This document shows positions 1-11,764 of a stretch of 48,257 nucleotides of DNA, one piece after another. Source of the DNA: Acidobacteriota bacterium. GTDB taxonomy: Bacteria > Acidobacteriota > Polarisedimenticolia > Gp22-AA2. The notes beneath the pieces are model-generated. The model searched no databases. It was not told the DNA's origin and saw only the letters and a program-made list of their open reading frames with translations. The DNA lies in the NCBI GenBank assembly GCA_003223135.1, contig QHXX01000103.1, positions 1-48,257 of the forward strand, read 5' to 3'. Numbering within the stretch: position 1 is the first letter of the stretch; each line of letters opens with the position of its first letter. The position numbers and the translations under genes are program-made.

Positions 1-968
1 TCAGGAATCCTGGCGATTTCTTCACCTTGACGATCGGCCAGGAGAGCATCCTCGTCCTGCGTGACCGTGAGGGGCGGCTGCGCGCCTTCTACAATGTCTG
101 CCGCCACCGCGGTTCCCGCCTCTGCACCGCCGAGGAGGGACGCCTCAAGGGGGCCGTGACCTGCTCCTACCACGCCTGGACCTATGCGCTCGACGGCCGT
201 CTCATCGGGACGCCGCATCTGTGGCAGGGCGAGGCGATCCGCAAGGAAGAGTTCTCCCTCCACCCCGTCGCCATCGACACGTGGGGCGGCTTCCTGTTCG
301 TCAACCTCGAGGGCGAGCGGGCCGCGCCGCTGGCCGAGCACCTCGGGCCGATCCCGGAACGCGACCGGCGCTACCCGCTGGCGGGTCTGCGGGTCGGGGT
401 GCGCGCCGCACACGAGGTCGAGTGCAACTGGAAAATCCTGGTCGAGAACTACATGGAGTGCTACCACTGCCCGGGCGTCCACCCGGAGTTGTGCGACCTC
501 GTGCCGCTGTACCGCAAGGGGGTGGTGGACGCGGCGGGCACCGACGCCATCGCCACCTTCCGGGAAGGGGCCTGCACCTTCACGCTGAACGGCACGACCC
601 GACGACCGCTCCTGTCGGGACTCAGCGACGAGGAGAAGCGGATGTACAACGGCGAGATGATCTACCCGACGATGATGCTCAACCTCTTTCCCGACTACGC
701 GCAGTACCGCGTCCTCACGCCCCTGGCCCCGGGCAGGACCCGCATCGTGACCGAATGGCTGTTCGAGCCCTCCACCATGGAGCGTGACGATTTCGACCCC
801 GGCGACGCCGTCGAGTTCATCAACTTGATCGCACGGCAGGACTGGGACGTCTGCGAGGGTGTGCAGAAGGGCGTCGGCTCCCGAGCGCACCGCCACGGCG
901 TCTATGTGCCGCAGGAGACGCACGCCGGCGAGTTCAAGGCCTGGTACCTGGATCGCCTTCAGGCGTGA
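1..968 (+). CDS. Rieske non-haem iron oxygenase, alpha subunit (5' truncated)
   Basis: The frame is open from the window edge (codons from position 3 read RNPGDFFTL), so the N-terminus is missing and the TTG at 27 is not the true start. The Rieske [2Fe-2S] centre is visible as VCRHRGSRLC followed by CSYH (CxH...CxxH). The C-terminal catalytic domain carries the NWKILVENYMECYHCPGVHP region with the two iron-binding histidines and the bridging acidic residue, and a later DWDVCEG supplies the likely Asp iron ligand. The ENYxECYHC form resembles oxygenases that demethylate quaternary amines (betaine or stachydrine type) at least as much as aromatic dioxygenases, so the substrate is open. It would need a reductase partner, which is not in the window. 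It converges with the permease gene, overlapping it by 10 bases. Confidence 0.93.
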   Translation, partial: RNPGDFFTLTIGQESILVLRDREGRLRAFYNVCRHRGSRLCTAEEGRLKGAVTCSYHAWTYALDGRLIGTPHLWQGEAIRKEEFSLHPVAIDTWGGFLFVNLEGERAAPLAEHLGPIPERDRRYPLAGLRVGVRAAHEVECNWKILVENYMECYHCPGVHPELCDLVPLYRKGVVDAAGTDAIATFREGACTFTLNGTTRRPLLSGLSDEEKRMYNGEMIYPTMMLNLFPDYAQYRVLTPLAPGRTRIVTEWLFEPSTMERDDFDPGDAVEFINLIARQDWDVCEGVQKGVGSRAHRHGVYVPQETHAGEFKAWYLDRLQA

Positions 969-2296
969 GTTCCGTCCGGGCGCGGCGCACGTAGCAGGGT
1001 CCATAGCGCCAGGTAGGCCAGAGGGCCGCTGGCGAGCCCCAGAAGCCCCTGCCAGGCCATCCCCCGCCCTCCGATCGGAACACCCACCCAGCAGATGAGG
1101 AACGGTCCCGCGCAGATCGCCAGCGCCCCGGGCCATCCTCCGGGAACCTTGAAGCGTCGCGGCAGATCGGGCCGTGTCTTCCGCAGGCGCAGGAACGCGA
1201 GGTACAGGAGGGTGTAGATCCCGAGATTGAGCCACTGGTTCCACACCACGATGTCGAGGAAACGATCGAAGAACAGAGCGATGAGAGTGTAGGCCGCCCC
1301 GTCGAACAGCAGCGAAATCCAGGGGGCGCCGTAGCGCCGCCCGATGAGCGCGAACGCAGCCGGAAACCGGCCCTCGCTGGCCAGGACCATCGGCACGCGG
1401 GTGTTCACCATCAGCGCCGCGTGGAACAGCGACACATTGCTGACCAGCGCACCCAGGGCGATCCAGGTGCCGAGCCACTCCCCTCCGAGGCGGAATCCCA
1501 GGGTCGCGAAGTGATGGTCCTCCCACGACGCATAGTTCGGGTCGACCGCCGAGCCGACGACGACCGGCAGCAGGTACCCCAGGAACAGGCAGGGGATCGC
1601 CAAAAGGTACGCTCGGCCGTAGGTGCGGGTCGGGTCCTCGACTTCCCCGGCCACGATGGAGAGCGAATCGAGCGTGTTGTAGCACCACATCCCGAGCATC
1701 AAGGCGAGCCCGAGTCCTTCGACCGTCCCCTTCCCCTCGGCGACCAGAGGTGTCAGCGCGTGCGGCGTGAACCGCGGCGCGCCGAGGAGCACGAAGATGA
1801 CGAACGGGGTCAGGATGAACAGCGTGAACCCGACCGCCAGCCGTCCGCCGGTCTTGAGACCGCGCAGGTTGATGCCGACGAACAGCCAGACGAGCACCAC
1901 GCGCACCAGCCGCTCCTCCCACCACGGAAGCTCCGGCCACCAATACTTCAGGTACTGGCTGAACAGGATGGGGTAGATCGATGTGTCGGCGAGCATCTTG
2001 ATCCAGTACCAGAAGGCCGCCTGGAAGCCCCAGAAGCCGCCGAACGCGATCTCCACCCAGCGAAAGAAGCCGCCCTCCTCCGGAATCGCGCTCGACAGTT
2101 CGGTGGCGACCAGGGCGTGCGACAGTCCCCAAAACAGGAGACCCACGAGGAGCATGAGCGCGGCTGCCCCGGGGCCTCCGTCGCGCACCATCGCCTCGAG
2201 GCCGAACGGGCCCGAGGAAATGAAGATGAAGATGGTCCCGGCAAGGGTGAGAACACCTAGCCCGCGCTTGAGGTCGGGCCTGGCGGGAGAGGACAC
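959..2296 (-). CDS. APC-superfamily amino acid/polyamine permease
   Basis: This is an inner-membrane secondary transporter of about 445 residues with roughly 12 hydrophobic segments. The first helix has the unwound pattern GTIFIFISSGPFGLE expected of the APC substrate site, followed by a conserved PEEGGFFRW stretch and a WYWIKMLADTSIYP segment that resembles polyamine/methionine-type APC members. I chose GTG at 2296. The frame also opens from a TTG at 2314, but that codon lies inside the T-run of the terminator that ends the upstream subtilase gene. No clear ribosome-binding site precedes either codon. The gene converges with the Rieske oxygenase. The substrate cannot be read from sequence; amino acid, polyamine or amine uptake are all possible. 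Confidence 0.88.
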   Translation of the reverse strand: MSSPARPDLKRGLGVLTLAGTIFIFISSGPFGLEAMVRDGGPGAAALMLLVGLLFWGLSHALVATELSSAIPEEGGFFRWVEIAFGGFWGFQAAFWYWIKMLADTSIYPILFSQYLKYWWPELPWWEERLVRVVLVWLFVGINLRGLKTGGRLAVGFTLFILTPFVIFVLLGAPRFTPHALTPLVAEGKGTVEGLGLALMLGMWCYNTLDSLSIVAGEVEDPTRTYGRAYLLAIPCLFLGYLLPVVVGSAVDPNYASWEDHHFATLGFRLGGEWLGTWIALGALVSNVSLFHAALMVNTRVPMVLASEGRFPAAFALIGRRYGAPWISLLFDGAAYTLIALFFDRFLDIVVWNQWLNLGIYTLLYLAFLRLRKTRPDLPRRFKVPGGWPGALAICAGPFLICWVGVPIGGRGMAWQGLLGLASGPLAYLALWTLLRAPRPDGTHA

Positions 2297-2312
2297 GGCA
2301 CCGGAGTGTAGC

Positions 2313-2341
2313 AAAAAGAAAGGGGGCCCGTAGGGGCCCCC
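2313..2341 (-). terminator. Intrinsic terminator after the giant subtilase
   Basis: Read on the minus strand, an 8-bp perfect GC stem (2341-2334 pairing with 2329-2322, loop CTAC) is followed directly by TTTCTTTTT (2321-2313). It lies 25 bases past the subtilase stop codon and just before the permease start, so it should separate the two transcripts. Confidence 0.9.
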
Positions 2342-2365
2342 TCGGTACCGCCCACGTCGGGCTGG

Positions 2366-5300
2366 CTACGGACAGGCGGCCGGAGCGACCCAGGCTTCGC
2401 CGCCGACTGCGTTCCGTCCGACGGCGGTCAGCGCCCCCGGCGTCGCGCTTCGGTGGCCGGCCAGGTAGAAGTGCATCTCGTTGGCCGCAGGCTGTGGCGC
2501 CGCAGCGGTCGTCGTCGTCACCGCGCTCCCGATCGGCGTGACCTGCGCCACGTTGCAGGAGGCCGCGGTCAGGCTGGCGATCGCAGCGGGGATATTCACC
2601 ACGCAGACTCCACCCGCCGGACAGGCGGCGTGCGTGGTGCACACGGTCGCCGGCGCATTGCTGCACCTCCGCTCCCAGGAGCCGCGGAAGACGTCATAGC
2701 CGGACATCGTCGACGGCTGTGGCCTGGACAGCCAGCTGAGTCCCACCGCGCCGGTCGCCGGAGTGTGGCTGGTCACCCTGAGGGTCTGGATGTCGGCGCC
2801 GTCGCCCGAATAGACCTGCAGCGTCGTGCTGGCGCCGGTCTGGGTAACGCAGGCCGGGTTGCTGGTGCAGCGCGCCATGAGCTGGTACGTCGCATCGGCC
2901 TTCGGGTAATCCGTGAACGCGGGCGCTGCCGAAAAGTCCTGAACGGTTGCGCCATTTCTCAGGAAGCGATACTCCACCTCCCCGTCCGCGCAGCCTCCGG
3001 GATTGGTCGTGCCGGCGGCTGACAGGCGGACGCTCTCTCCGGTCTCGTACAGACCGTTGTTGTTGGCGTCCTGCGCGGTCAGGCTGACGACGAATCCGCG
3101 GTCATTCAGCGACGAGTCGCATTTGGCCCCCGGCGTCGTCGGGCAGGTGGAGGCAGGCGCCGTGTCGCCGTCCGGCAACAGGGCAATCTGCTGGGTGATG
3201 GCCCCGGTGATGCGGATGTCGTCCACCCACCAGCCGTCGTCGTTCAGACTGTCGTTCCAGCAGGTTCCGGCGAAGCAGCCGTAGGTCTGGTAGTCCTGCG
3301 ACGGCCCGGAGTTGTCGAACTCCCACCCCTGAGCGATCCAGCGGATCTGAATGCGTGATCCGATGAGGGTGGAGAGGTTGAATCGGGTCAGAACCCAGAG
3401 GGCGCCGCTGGGTGGCGAAAATGCGCCCGCGGTCCCTGGACCAGGGCAGCTCATCGTCGAGCCGATGCCCCAGGCGCTTCCGCAATGCGACCAGACGCCT
3501 AGCGGGAAGCACATCGTCTCGTGCACCCCCCGCGGCGCGGGCGGCGCCGAGCCGGTGTCCGCCGGCGTCAGGTTGCAGTAGGAGACATTGCTGTAGAAGC
3601 TCCAGACGTACGGGATGTGATCATAGACATTCTCGAACGGCACCAGCTTGTCCCAGGGACCCCAGTCGTCGCCGCTCCCGGGGGTCGGGTCCGGGTTCCG
3701 GTCGACACGCACCTGGACGTCGCCGTAGTCCACGGCCGATCCGCGGGGCATGTTCGTCTGGCTGTTATCCATCATGTCGGCGATGTGGTAGAAGGACAGC
3801 TGCAGGTCTCCCACCACGGGGAGCACCGTCAAGTTGACCGGATTGGTGGTGAACGCCGCCAGCGAGCGGAACGAGGTCGAGTCGGACAACCTCCCTCTCA
3901 GGCTGTCGGTGTGCCGTCCCCAGTGCAACGAGTTCCTGCCGGAGAAGGACATCAGGCCGTCGGACGGGGTACTCATGTAAGCGGTCGTCACCGTTGCGAC
4001 CATATGCGTCGGGTCGCACTCGCCCGGCGGGCAGTGGATGTGCCAGTCCATGTCGTTGTCGGCCTGGATGCTGCAGTTCTTCTGGGCGGGCGGTACGAGG
4101 TACCCGAAGCAGCCGACGCCGGCGAGCGCGTTCAGGCCGCCCTGCGCCGTGCCGACGGTGTAGCCGATGGTGTCGTTGGATACGCCAGAGCGGCCGTCGC
4201 TCAAATCGACCCTCCCGTTCCCGCTGAAGTCGGTGTCGAAGTTCTCGAACACCGTCCCGGGCGGTGCGCCTTCGCGGCTGGGCACGGGTATCGGATTCGC
4301 GCCGGGCGGAATGTCGACGTCCAGCAGGGTCTGGATGCTCATCTTACGAGCCGAGCCCAGCGCCTCGCGTGACGTCAGGCCCAGGGTGAAATCGCCTTTG
4401 GCCACGGCCGTGGCGGTCGACTGGGTGCCGGCGGACACGGTGTACTCGAAGAAGCGGCGCTGCCCGCCGATGTTGGCGGTGTCCAGCGTGACGCCGACCG
4501 GCATCGAGCCTATGACGATCGACGGCTTGCTGATGCACTGAATGTCCGGATCGTCCGACGACAGATAGATGGTCACGTCCGACAGGGGGGACGGGCCGGC
4601 GTTCCGGATCGAGACCGTCATCTGGCACTTCTCGCCGCTGTCGCAGAAGGCGTCCAGATCGCCGTTGACGTCGTTCACCTGCACCGCCTCGACGACCACG
4701 TTCGGCAGCGGAATCCTGCCGCAATTAACCAGCAGGGCGTACGACACCGCGTCATCCGGGACGCCGTTGTTGTCTCCGTCCACCATGAAGGGCGAATCGC
4801 ACGCGTCGCCCTTGCCGTCGTTGTCCTGGTCCGCCTGGCGGGTCGTGCCGGGAATGATCGGCGGGTTCGCCACAGTCGGGCAGTCGTCGATGGCGTCGGG
4901 AACGCCGTCGTTGTCCACATCGTCGTTCACGAACGCGCACCCGCCCGTATTGACCACGCCGAGTTTCTGGCAGGTCTCGCCGGCACAGACGCCACCGCCG
5001 CCCGCGCACGGCAGGCCCACTGTCGGGCACGTGGTCCCGCTCAGGCTGCAGGTGAAGATGCAGGTGCAATTGCCGGTGGTGTTCAAGCAGAGCTTGCTGG
5101 GGTCCTCCGAGCAGACGCCAACGTTGGTGGGGCAGTCGGCATCGGTGGAACAGATGTGGTCGCTGCTCCGGCTGCAGCTGCCCGGATTGGTCCCGGTGAA
5201 CGTGATGGCCGTAGCCCCGGCGCAGTCGCCGTCGCAGGCGTCGCCGATTCCGTCAAGGTCGGAGTCCGTCTGCAGGGGGTTCGGCGTGCGCACGCAGTTG

Positions 5301-8300
5301 TCGGGGGGATTGCCGTTGTCATTGAAGCCGTCCCCGTCGCGATCGGTATTTTTATCGCAGGCCACCCCTTTGCCGCCCTGACCCGGAATTTGGAACCTGT
5401 CGTACACGTCCGGGCAATCGTCGAGAGCGTTGACGACGCCGTCGAAGTCGATGTCGTCGAAATCGCAGGCGTCACCGACGCCGTCGCCGTCCGAGTCCTT
5501 CTGTTCGGCATTGGTGATGCCGGGGCAGTTGTCGCAGATCGAACCGATACCGTCCCCGTCGACCACGCAGGTCCCGCCGGTGCCACAGTTGGCGTTGATG
5601 CTGCACGGGCGGCTGACGTTCGGCCCGCTCGTGCACACTCCGTTCTCCTGCTGCGGGTTGTAATCGAACGGACAGTTGTCGGAGGCGAAGGCGACCCCGT
5701 CGCCGTCCAGATTGTCGAAATCGGTCTCTCCCACGACGCCGTCGGCGTTGGCGTCGCACAGTGGATCGAGATAGTAGAACACCAGTGACGAGTCCGAGTC
5801 CGCCACGAACAGGAGCCCCGGCTCGTTGAGGGACTGGCTGATCGTGACGGGGCCCGTGAAAAAGCCCGAGTTCGGCGGGACCTCGGGCAGGTTGAACGTC
5901 TCGTGCGGGTGCAGCGCGGTGATCTTCCCCGTGCTGAACAGCCGGGCGTCGCTGTCCGAAGGTGGTGCAGGCGGTGCCGGTCAGTCTGCACTTGTTCAGG
6001 AACCGGTTGCATGCGGGGGTGTGCGGCGGCACGAACTGGCCTTCGTCGACCGGGTGGCGCTCGTCCCACTCGAACACGACGTCGTCGATCCCCATGCCGT
6101 AATCGCCTTGTGTGTTACCCGTTTCCACCGTGAAGAAGCCAATGCCGATCTCCCAGCGGACGCCCGGGTTGATATCGAACGCCGTCACCGCCGCGGTGGG
6201 GCCCCCCGGTCCATTGACGGAATAGACGAACCCGCCGGCGTACTGCACCAGGGTGAAATCGACGTTGCGCACGGGACCGTTGTCGGAACGCGTCGTGTCG
6301 TTGGTCCACGGTGTGTGGTCCGGTGGCGGCGTAAACACGGTCGGGGCGGTCGACTGCGGGTACGGCAACAGGTCCGCCGGGGCCGTCGGGATGGGAGACG
6401 TGCGGTTCTGGACGAAGATGAACCCGGTGAACCCGCTCTCGTCGCCCGTGACCCTTTTGTTCGAGGTGACGGAGCCCTCGGGATCGATGGTCGGACCGAA
6501 AGTAAAAGTTCTGTTCGTCTGCGAGCTGTCGAAGCCGACTCCCCCCGACGCTTTGAACATGCCGACCTGGTAGTCGGTGCCGCCATAGGCCAGATCGAAC
6601 TCCTGACACATCAGACAGACGCCGGTGTCGTCGTCCACGTTGTTGTCGACGTTGAAATTCCCGCCGGTCACATCGTTCTCGGTCTGGATGTTGAGGTTGA
6701 ACCCCACGCGCTGGAACTCCTGGGAATAAGGGAGCCCGCGGCTGTCGGCAAGCTGGTGCACCTTGGCGATGATAGGCGACACCAGGAAATCCTCGATGTA
6801 TTCCGCCCCCATAGGTGTCGAGCCATCGTTCACCGTGATGTGGTTGTCGCAGATGTTGCTGCTTCCCGGGGTCGTGGGATCTCCGTCGCCCGTGTGCCAG
6901 ATGCCGGCCCCGTTGTTCTGGAACAGGGGATTCGAATTGCCGTCGGGGATGGCCGTCTGGAAGCCGCAGGTGCCGGTGGTCACGTACTCCCAGGTCAGCG
7001 CCCGGGCGCCGCCGGCCCGGCTGGTGGGGTGCCTGAATCCGAACCAGCCACCGCTGTTGAGGTCGAAACTCCAGGGCACCTTGTCGCCCGCGGCCGTCGG
7101 CGTCGGTCCCGTGGTCGAGAACAGGATCCCCTTGTCGAAGATGTCGTTCGGGATCAGATCGAGCTCTCCGGTGTCCCGCGTGCCGTTGCCGTTCAGGTCC
7201 TCGCCGAGCGTGTTGCTGACCAGCTCGTTGGCGACGGTCGGGGTGGAGGGATTGTCCGCTCCGAGGATGAACATGCTGGAGAAGGTCACGTCCTCGTCCG
7301 GATTGACGATGCCCAGGAACGGGTCGGTGATGTCCGGCCGGTCGATTTGAAGATTCCTGTTGAAGTCGCGAATCTCGCGCCCGCCGCCCGGGTAGTCGGT
7401 CGAGTAGTGGAACGTCTCATAGTCCGAGTTCAGGGCGTGGCGGAAGGTGTAGGTCTGCCGCGGGAGCTGGATCTGTCCCGACGTTGATTGCATCGTCAGG
7501 GTCAGGTCCACGAGCCGGTTGTCCACCGCCACGAGGTTGAGCGCGGCCGGATCGACGCGCAGGGCGAAGGTCGCGCCTGAGATCTGGCCGCCCGGTATAC
7601 GCCCGATGTTCTGCGGCGAGTTCAGCACCCGCACGGCGGAGGCGCCCGGGCCACCCGCCGTGAGCGTGGCGGAGACGTCCGTGAAATCCTGGTCGCGGTT
7701 CGAGTTCTGGAAGGTGACCGAGTAGGTCAGGTTCTCGCCCGCGTCGAGGAATTGATCGCGGTCGCAGCCTCCACCGATGAAATCCTGCTGCGTGGCGTCC
7801 TGGTTCTCGATCAAAAAGCGCCAGGAGAGCAGATTGGGTGAGCAGGAGATGCGCGCCGCGGCGACCGCGTTGCGGGGAGTGTCGGTGTAGCGCACGCGGA
7901 CGAAATAGGGCTCGTCGGCCGTGTTCCCGTTGGTCTCCAGAATGCCGTTGTTGCTCACCGCCGGCTTCCCTTCACGGAGCGGCAGGGACGGGGAAGTGAA
8001 CGTGGACGAGGTACCCGCCGTGAACGTAAAGCCGGTTTCGGAGTCGACCACCGTCTCGTTCTTGGTCACGACCTCGAAGATCGTCGCGGCGCCCACGCTC
8101 GGGACCGCCGGTGTCGGATCGAAGATGGTCGCCGTGACCAAGTCCGCACAGCCGTAGAGGCTCTTGTCCAGGGTCGCGGTGCTGGTCGGCAGGGTGCGGA
8201 GGGCGCCCCCGATGGTCTGGGTGCCGATGCCCTGCACCGGCCCGGCCACCACCAGCCCGTACGGCTGGCCCTCGGCGTCCAGGAAACCGTCGACGTCCCG

Positions 8301-11300
8301 GTCCTCGCCCGTATCCAGGCGGCCGTTGCCGTTGCCGGTGCAGGTGCCGGTGGTCAGCCCCGTGCAGCAGGCGGCCGGGTTGCCGGCGCCCACGCACTGG
8401 GCGTTGGAGGTGTCCTCCGACGCCTGGGTCAGGATGGTGATCTGGCCGGCGGTCGCGCCGCCGGTGCCGCGCTTGACGCGCACCTTCCAGATGCCCGTCA
8501 CCAGCTGCGAGTCGCCGGGAATGCCGTCGCCGTTCGGGTCGGCCGAGAGATGCACCGCCTCGACGGGGTTTCGTTTGTCACTGACGTCCGCGCTGCCGAA
8601 CGGGCGCGCCAGACTCCACTGACCCAGCCTGACGCCGCCGGGCATGTAGTTGTTGCCGTCGTAGATGACGTTGTCGGCGGTCAGGTCGATCCTGTTATCC
8701 GGCCCGGGAGACTCCACCTCGAGGTCGAGGTCGTTGACCAGGGCGCCGGCGGAGGCCACCGCGCTCGGCGGGTCGCTCCAGGCCAGCGCGATGCGCAGCT
8801 GGCCGCGGTCCACCACCCGTGTCGAGCCGACGGTGCGCGTGCTGTCCGAATCCACCGTGAAGGTGTGCTCGATGACGGTCCGGGTGTTGTTGATGGACTG
8901 CTCCGACGTGCCGAGCTCGTCGTAGATCAGCAGTCCCGCGGACGGATACTCGATCGTGTTCGGAGTCCCGATCCCTTTGCCCTTCGGCCAGTTCGCAAGA
9001 GGCAGGACCGAGGTCGCGACCGGCCGGCCGTAGCCCTGCTCGTTGTTGCCGATGATCCCGACGTTGAATCCCGCGACGGTCCCGATATTGAAGGCGCGCG
9101 CGAAGGCCACCGTCGCGTCGTTGACATTGGGGTACTCCGATTCCAGCGCCTCCTCGAAATTGGCGGAGGCCACGATCGCCGCCTTCACCAGCGGCCCGGA
9201 GACATTCGGGATGCGGTCGTTCGTTACCTTCGTCCCGGTCGGGTAGAACCCTTGAGCGAAGTAGTCGCGGATGAGCGCGGCGACCCCGGCCACCTCGGCG
9301 GAGGCGAAGGAGGTCCCGAAGTTCGCATCGTCGAGGATGGCGTCGACCGGGTCGTCGTTGTCGTTGTCGCGGCTCCTCCAGACGGCGAACGAGATGGTGT
9401 TCGGGGAATTGAAGAAGCCCGTGCCGTCCGCCGCGACCCCCACGACGAGCGGGGCCGTGCGCAGAGAACCTGCCGTGGCCGGTCCCTTGGAAGTGAAGTT
9501 CAGGATGTTCTCTTCGAGGTTTCCCGAGAACGCCGTCTGAAAGTCCTGGAAGTGGCCCCCCACCGAGATCAGGTCCTTGGCGGTCGCCGGCGGCGAGACC
9601 TGCAGTGGAGCCGGGATGTTGGGATCGTTGTCGCCCGTCGAGCCGTCGAAAAGCTGGGGGTATAGGTTGCGCTGCAGCCCATTGGGGTTCGTGAAGAACC
9701 TCTGGATGACGTTCGTCCCCTCGTGTCCGACCGGCGCGAACACCATGTAATCCCGGTTGTTGACCAGGAACTGGTCGACGTCTCGCGACCCCTGGGTATA
9801 GGTTCCGTCCTCCGGATTGTGCAGGAGCAGGTCGAAGTTCGGAACCCCGAACGGCAGCACGTGCAGATGCACCTCGTTCTCTCCGCCGGTGACGTTCATG
9901 CAGGCGCCCGTTCCGCCGGTCTTGGGGCAGATCGCGAGCTGAAGACGGGTCAAGAGGGAACCCGGCGACACGTTGCCGCCGCGCTCGAGGATCTCGTTGA
10001 CGATACAGAGCGTGGAGGGCGCCGCGTCCTGCAGGAGGATGCGCGCACCCTTGGCGATGCCGTCCATCTCCAGGTTCTCGTACTTGGGACGGATGTTGAC
10101 CGTGTGCTTGGAGACCCGCGCGCCGACCGACGTTCCGTCCCCCGCGATGATTCCCGCGACGACGTTGCCGTGCGTGCCGCTCCCCGACAGGGTCGCATCG
10201 CAGCTGGTGCCGTCGTCCCCGGCGTTCTGGATGAAATGAATCTTGCGGTGGGCCGGTCCCACGGGATGGGACAGGTCGCTAGTCAGAGTGGCAGTCTGCG
10301 AGAACTGCACCGAGTCCACGGAGATGCCGTTGTCGGTCACCGCCACGATCTGCGGCGGAACCGGCGCCGTGCCGTTGTTATAGCGCTGCAGGCGGCAGAC
10401 GGCCGGCGACGTGCAGTTGGCGTCGGTCGTGCAGGCCTGGGACGGGTTGTTCGTGCACAGGAGCGCGCCGCTGCCCCCGCCGTCGACCCCGACGTCGTGG
10501 TACGGCTTCTGGAACGGCAGATTCTCCTTGATGTTCCCCACCATGGCCAGGGTCGGCGTCTCGACGTTCAGCAGCATGGTCTCGGGGCGCTCGTAGATGT
10601 AGCGAACGCGTTCCTTTTTGGCCAGACGCGCCACCTTCGAGTGGTGCAGGGTCGTCTCGTAGGAAAGACCGTCGATCGAGAACGGCACCGCAGAATGGGG
10701 CCCGGCCACGTCTTCGATCTCACGCAGCGCCTCGTCCGCTCCGGTCCCGCCGAAAAACACCACGATGACGTCGAGGTCATCGCTCTTGGCGCGCGACCCC
10801 TGGATCATCGGCGTGCGCCCCAGGAGCGGGTCGACCCGGAACAGGGCCTCCCAGGGCATGCCCGCCTCGACGAACCCGGCGCGGGCCAGGGCCTCTTCCT
10901 TGCCCTGCGGAACCTCGACCAGGAGCGCCCGGCTCTCCAGATAGTCGTGAACCTTGATGCCCATGGTCTTCAATTCCGCCGCGATGTCGTCCATGTTGCG
11001 CGACCGCAGGGCCGCTTCGCTGATCTGGATCGCATTGAAGCCGGCGGCCATCTCGCCCCGCTTGCCTGCCCCCAGGCGCTTGCCCGGAGCTCCGGCGAGG
11101 AGGGGGGCCTTCAGCCGAAGGTCCGCGATCCGCTCCGGCTCGACGAAGCCCAGCGCGGTATCGATCATGTTCTTCCGCTTCTCGGACGGAACGTCCCAGG
11201 CCGGCCGGATCGCCTCCAGGGGCGACAGACCCTGAGGACGCTCGTGCCCGGTGGGCTTCCAGACCTTCCTGGCGAACTCCATCTCGCCCATCTGCGCGGG

Positions 11301-11441
11301 ATCGATGTTCCGCCTTGCCGACGCGTCATCGTCGCGGGCTGCCCAGGTGCCGAAGCTCAAGAGGGCGAACGCGCCCAGAAAGACGAGCGCCGTAGCCAAG
11401 ACCGCGCTGGCAAGCGACCGCCGCTTCAGGCTAGAGCCCAT
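2366..11441 (-). CDS. Giant secreted subtilisin-like (S8) protease with TSP3 and Cys-rich repeats, one frameshift
   Basis: This is a predicted extracellular serine protease of about 3,024 residues. The start is ATG 11441, with GGAGG 5 bases upstream; an in-frame ATG at 11453 lacks that spacing. Residues 1-40 form a signal peptide and about 50-300 look like a propeptide. The S8 triad is Asp370 (VTDNGIS), His424 (SGTHGNVVAG) and Ser711 (FGTSFASAEVAG), followed by a Kp43-like beta domain (LVNDLDLEVESPG). Ig/CARDB-like domains, lectin-like modules, a run of calcium-binding thrombospondin type-3 repeats (DSDGDGVGDACD) and a C-terminal tail ending in WVAPAACP follow. The frame breaks near 5958: the upstream frame ends in LTGTACTTF and the downstream frame resumes at SDSDARLFS, so one extra base (probably a T in a TT pair) explains it. 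A sequencing error or a recent mutation would both fit. It is followed by an intrinsic terminator. Confidence 0.85.
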
Positions 11442-11764
11442 GGAAACCTCCATTGAGAATGGACGAATGCCGATCGGGAATCAGGGCCGGTAGACGTCGC
11501 GCCATTTTTTTCAAGCGAGATTAACCGCGACAGGCACAGCATGACGGGCACGGAAAGGGGGTCCGCGCGGCCAAGCCGCCCGTCTGTCGTTCGTCATGTA
11601 CGGTGAAACGTCACCGCTGTCAACTTCAATCGGTCATCGAAAGCAGGCGGACGGGCGGAGAAGCGGGACCGAAGCCCCGGCCGAAACCCGCTGCCGGAGC
11701 GGCTTGCAGGCGACCCGTCGAGGCCGCGGGCGAACCGCCGTTTCGCCATCCGGGAAGGGACCGA
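11442..11764. other. Intergenic region upstream of the subtilase gene
   Basis: This 323-base gap lies between the decarboxylase stop and the subtilase start, both on the minus strand. It holds a possible promoter with an inverted repeat (11595-11623), a run of T on the plus strand at about 11505-11511, and a weak hairpin near 11729-11748 without a T-run. I see no convincing small gene in it. Confidence 0.6.
11595..11623 (-). promoter_or_regulatory. Candidate sigma-70-type promoter with embedded inverted repeat
   Basis: On the minus strand, TTGACA (11623-11618) is followed after exactly 17 bases by TACATG (11600-11595). The -35 is perfect, the -10 is poor. The spacer contains CGGTGA-N4-TCACCG (11601-11616), a 6+6 inverted repeat placed where a repressor would block polymerase. 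It would leave a leader of about 150 bases before the subtilase ATG. This is inference from the pattern only. Confidence 0.4.

Noticed and set aside
4680..5790. Tandem DNA repeat or CRISPR-like array in the TSP3 region
   Set aside because: The repeats are at the protein level (DxDxDGxxD); the nucleotide units vary in length and sequence and have no spacers.
5940..5980. Programmed ribosomal frameshift in the subtilase
   Set aside because: No slippery heptamer or downstream structure is evident; a single-base insertion explains the shift more simply.
5826..7487. 553-residue plus-strand open frame
   Set aside because: Shadow of the subtilase gene; low-complexity Val/Asp/Arg composition and no ribosome-binding site.
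9723..11456. 577-residue plus-strand open frame opposite the subtilase gene
   Set aside because: It is antisense to conserved catalytic sequence, rich in Arg, His and Asp as expected of a GC-rich shadow, with no recognisable domain.
11640..11764. Terminator after the decarboxylase gene
   Set aside because: Only a weak 6-bp stem near 11729-11748 without a T-run was found.
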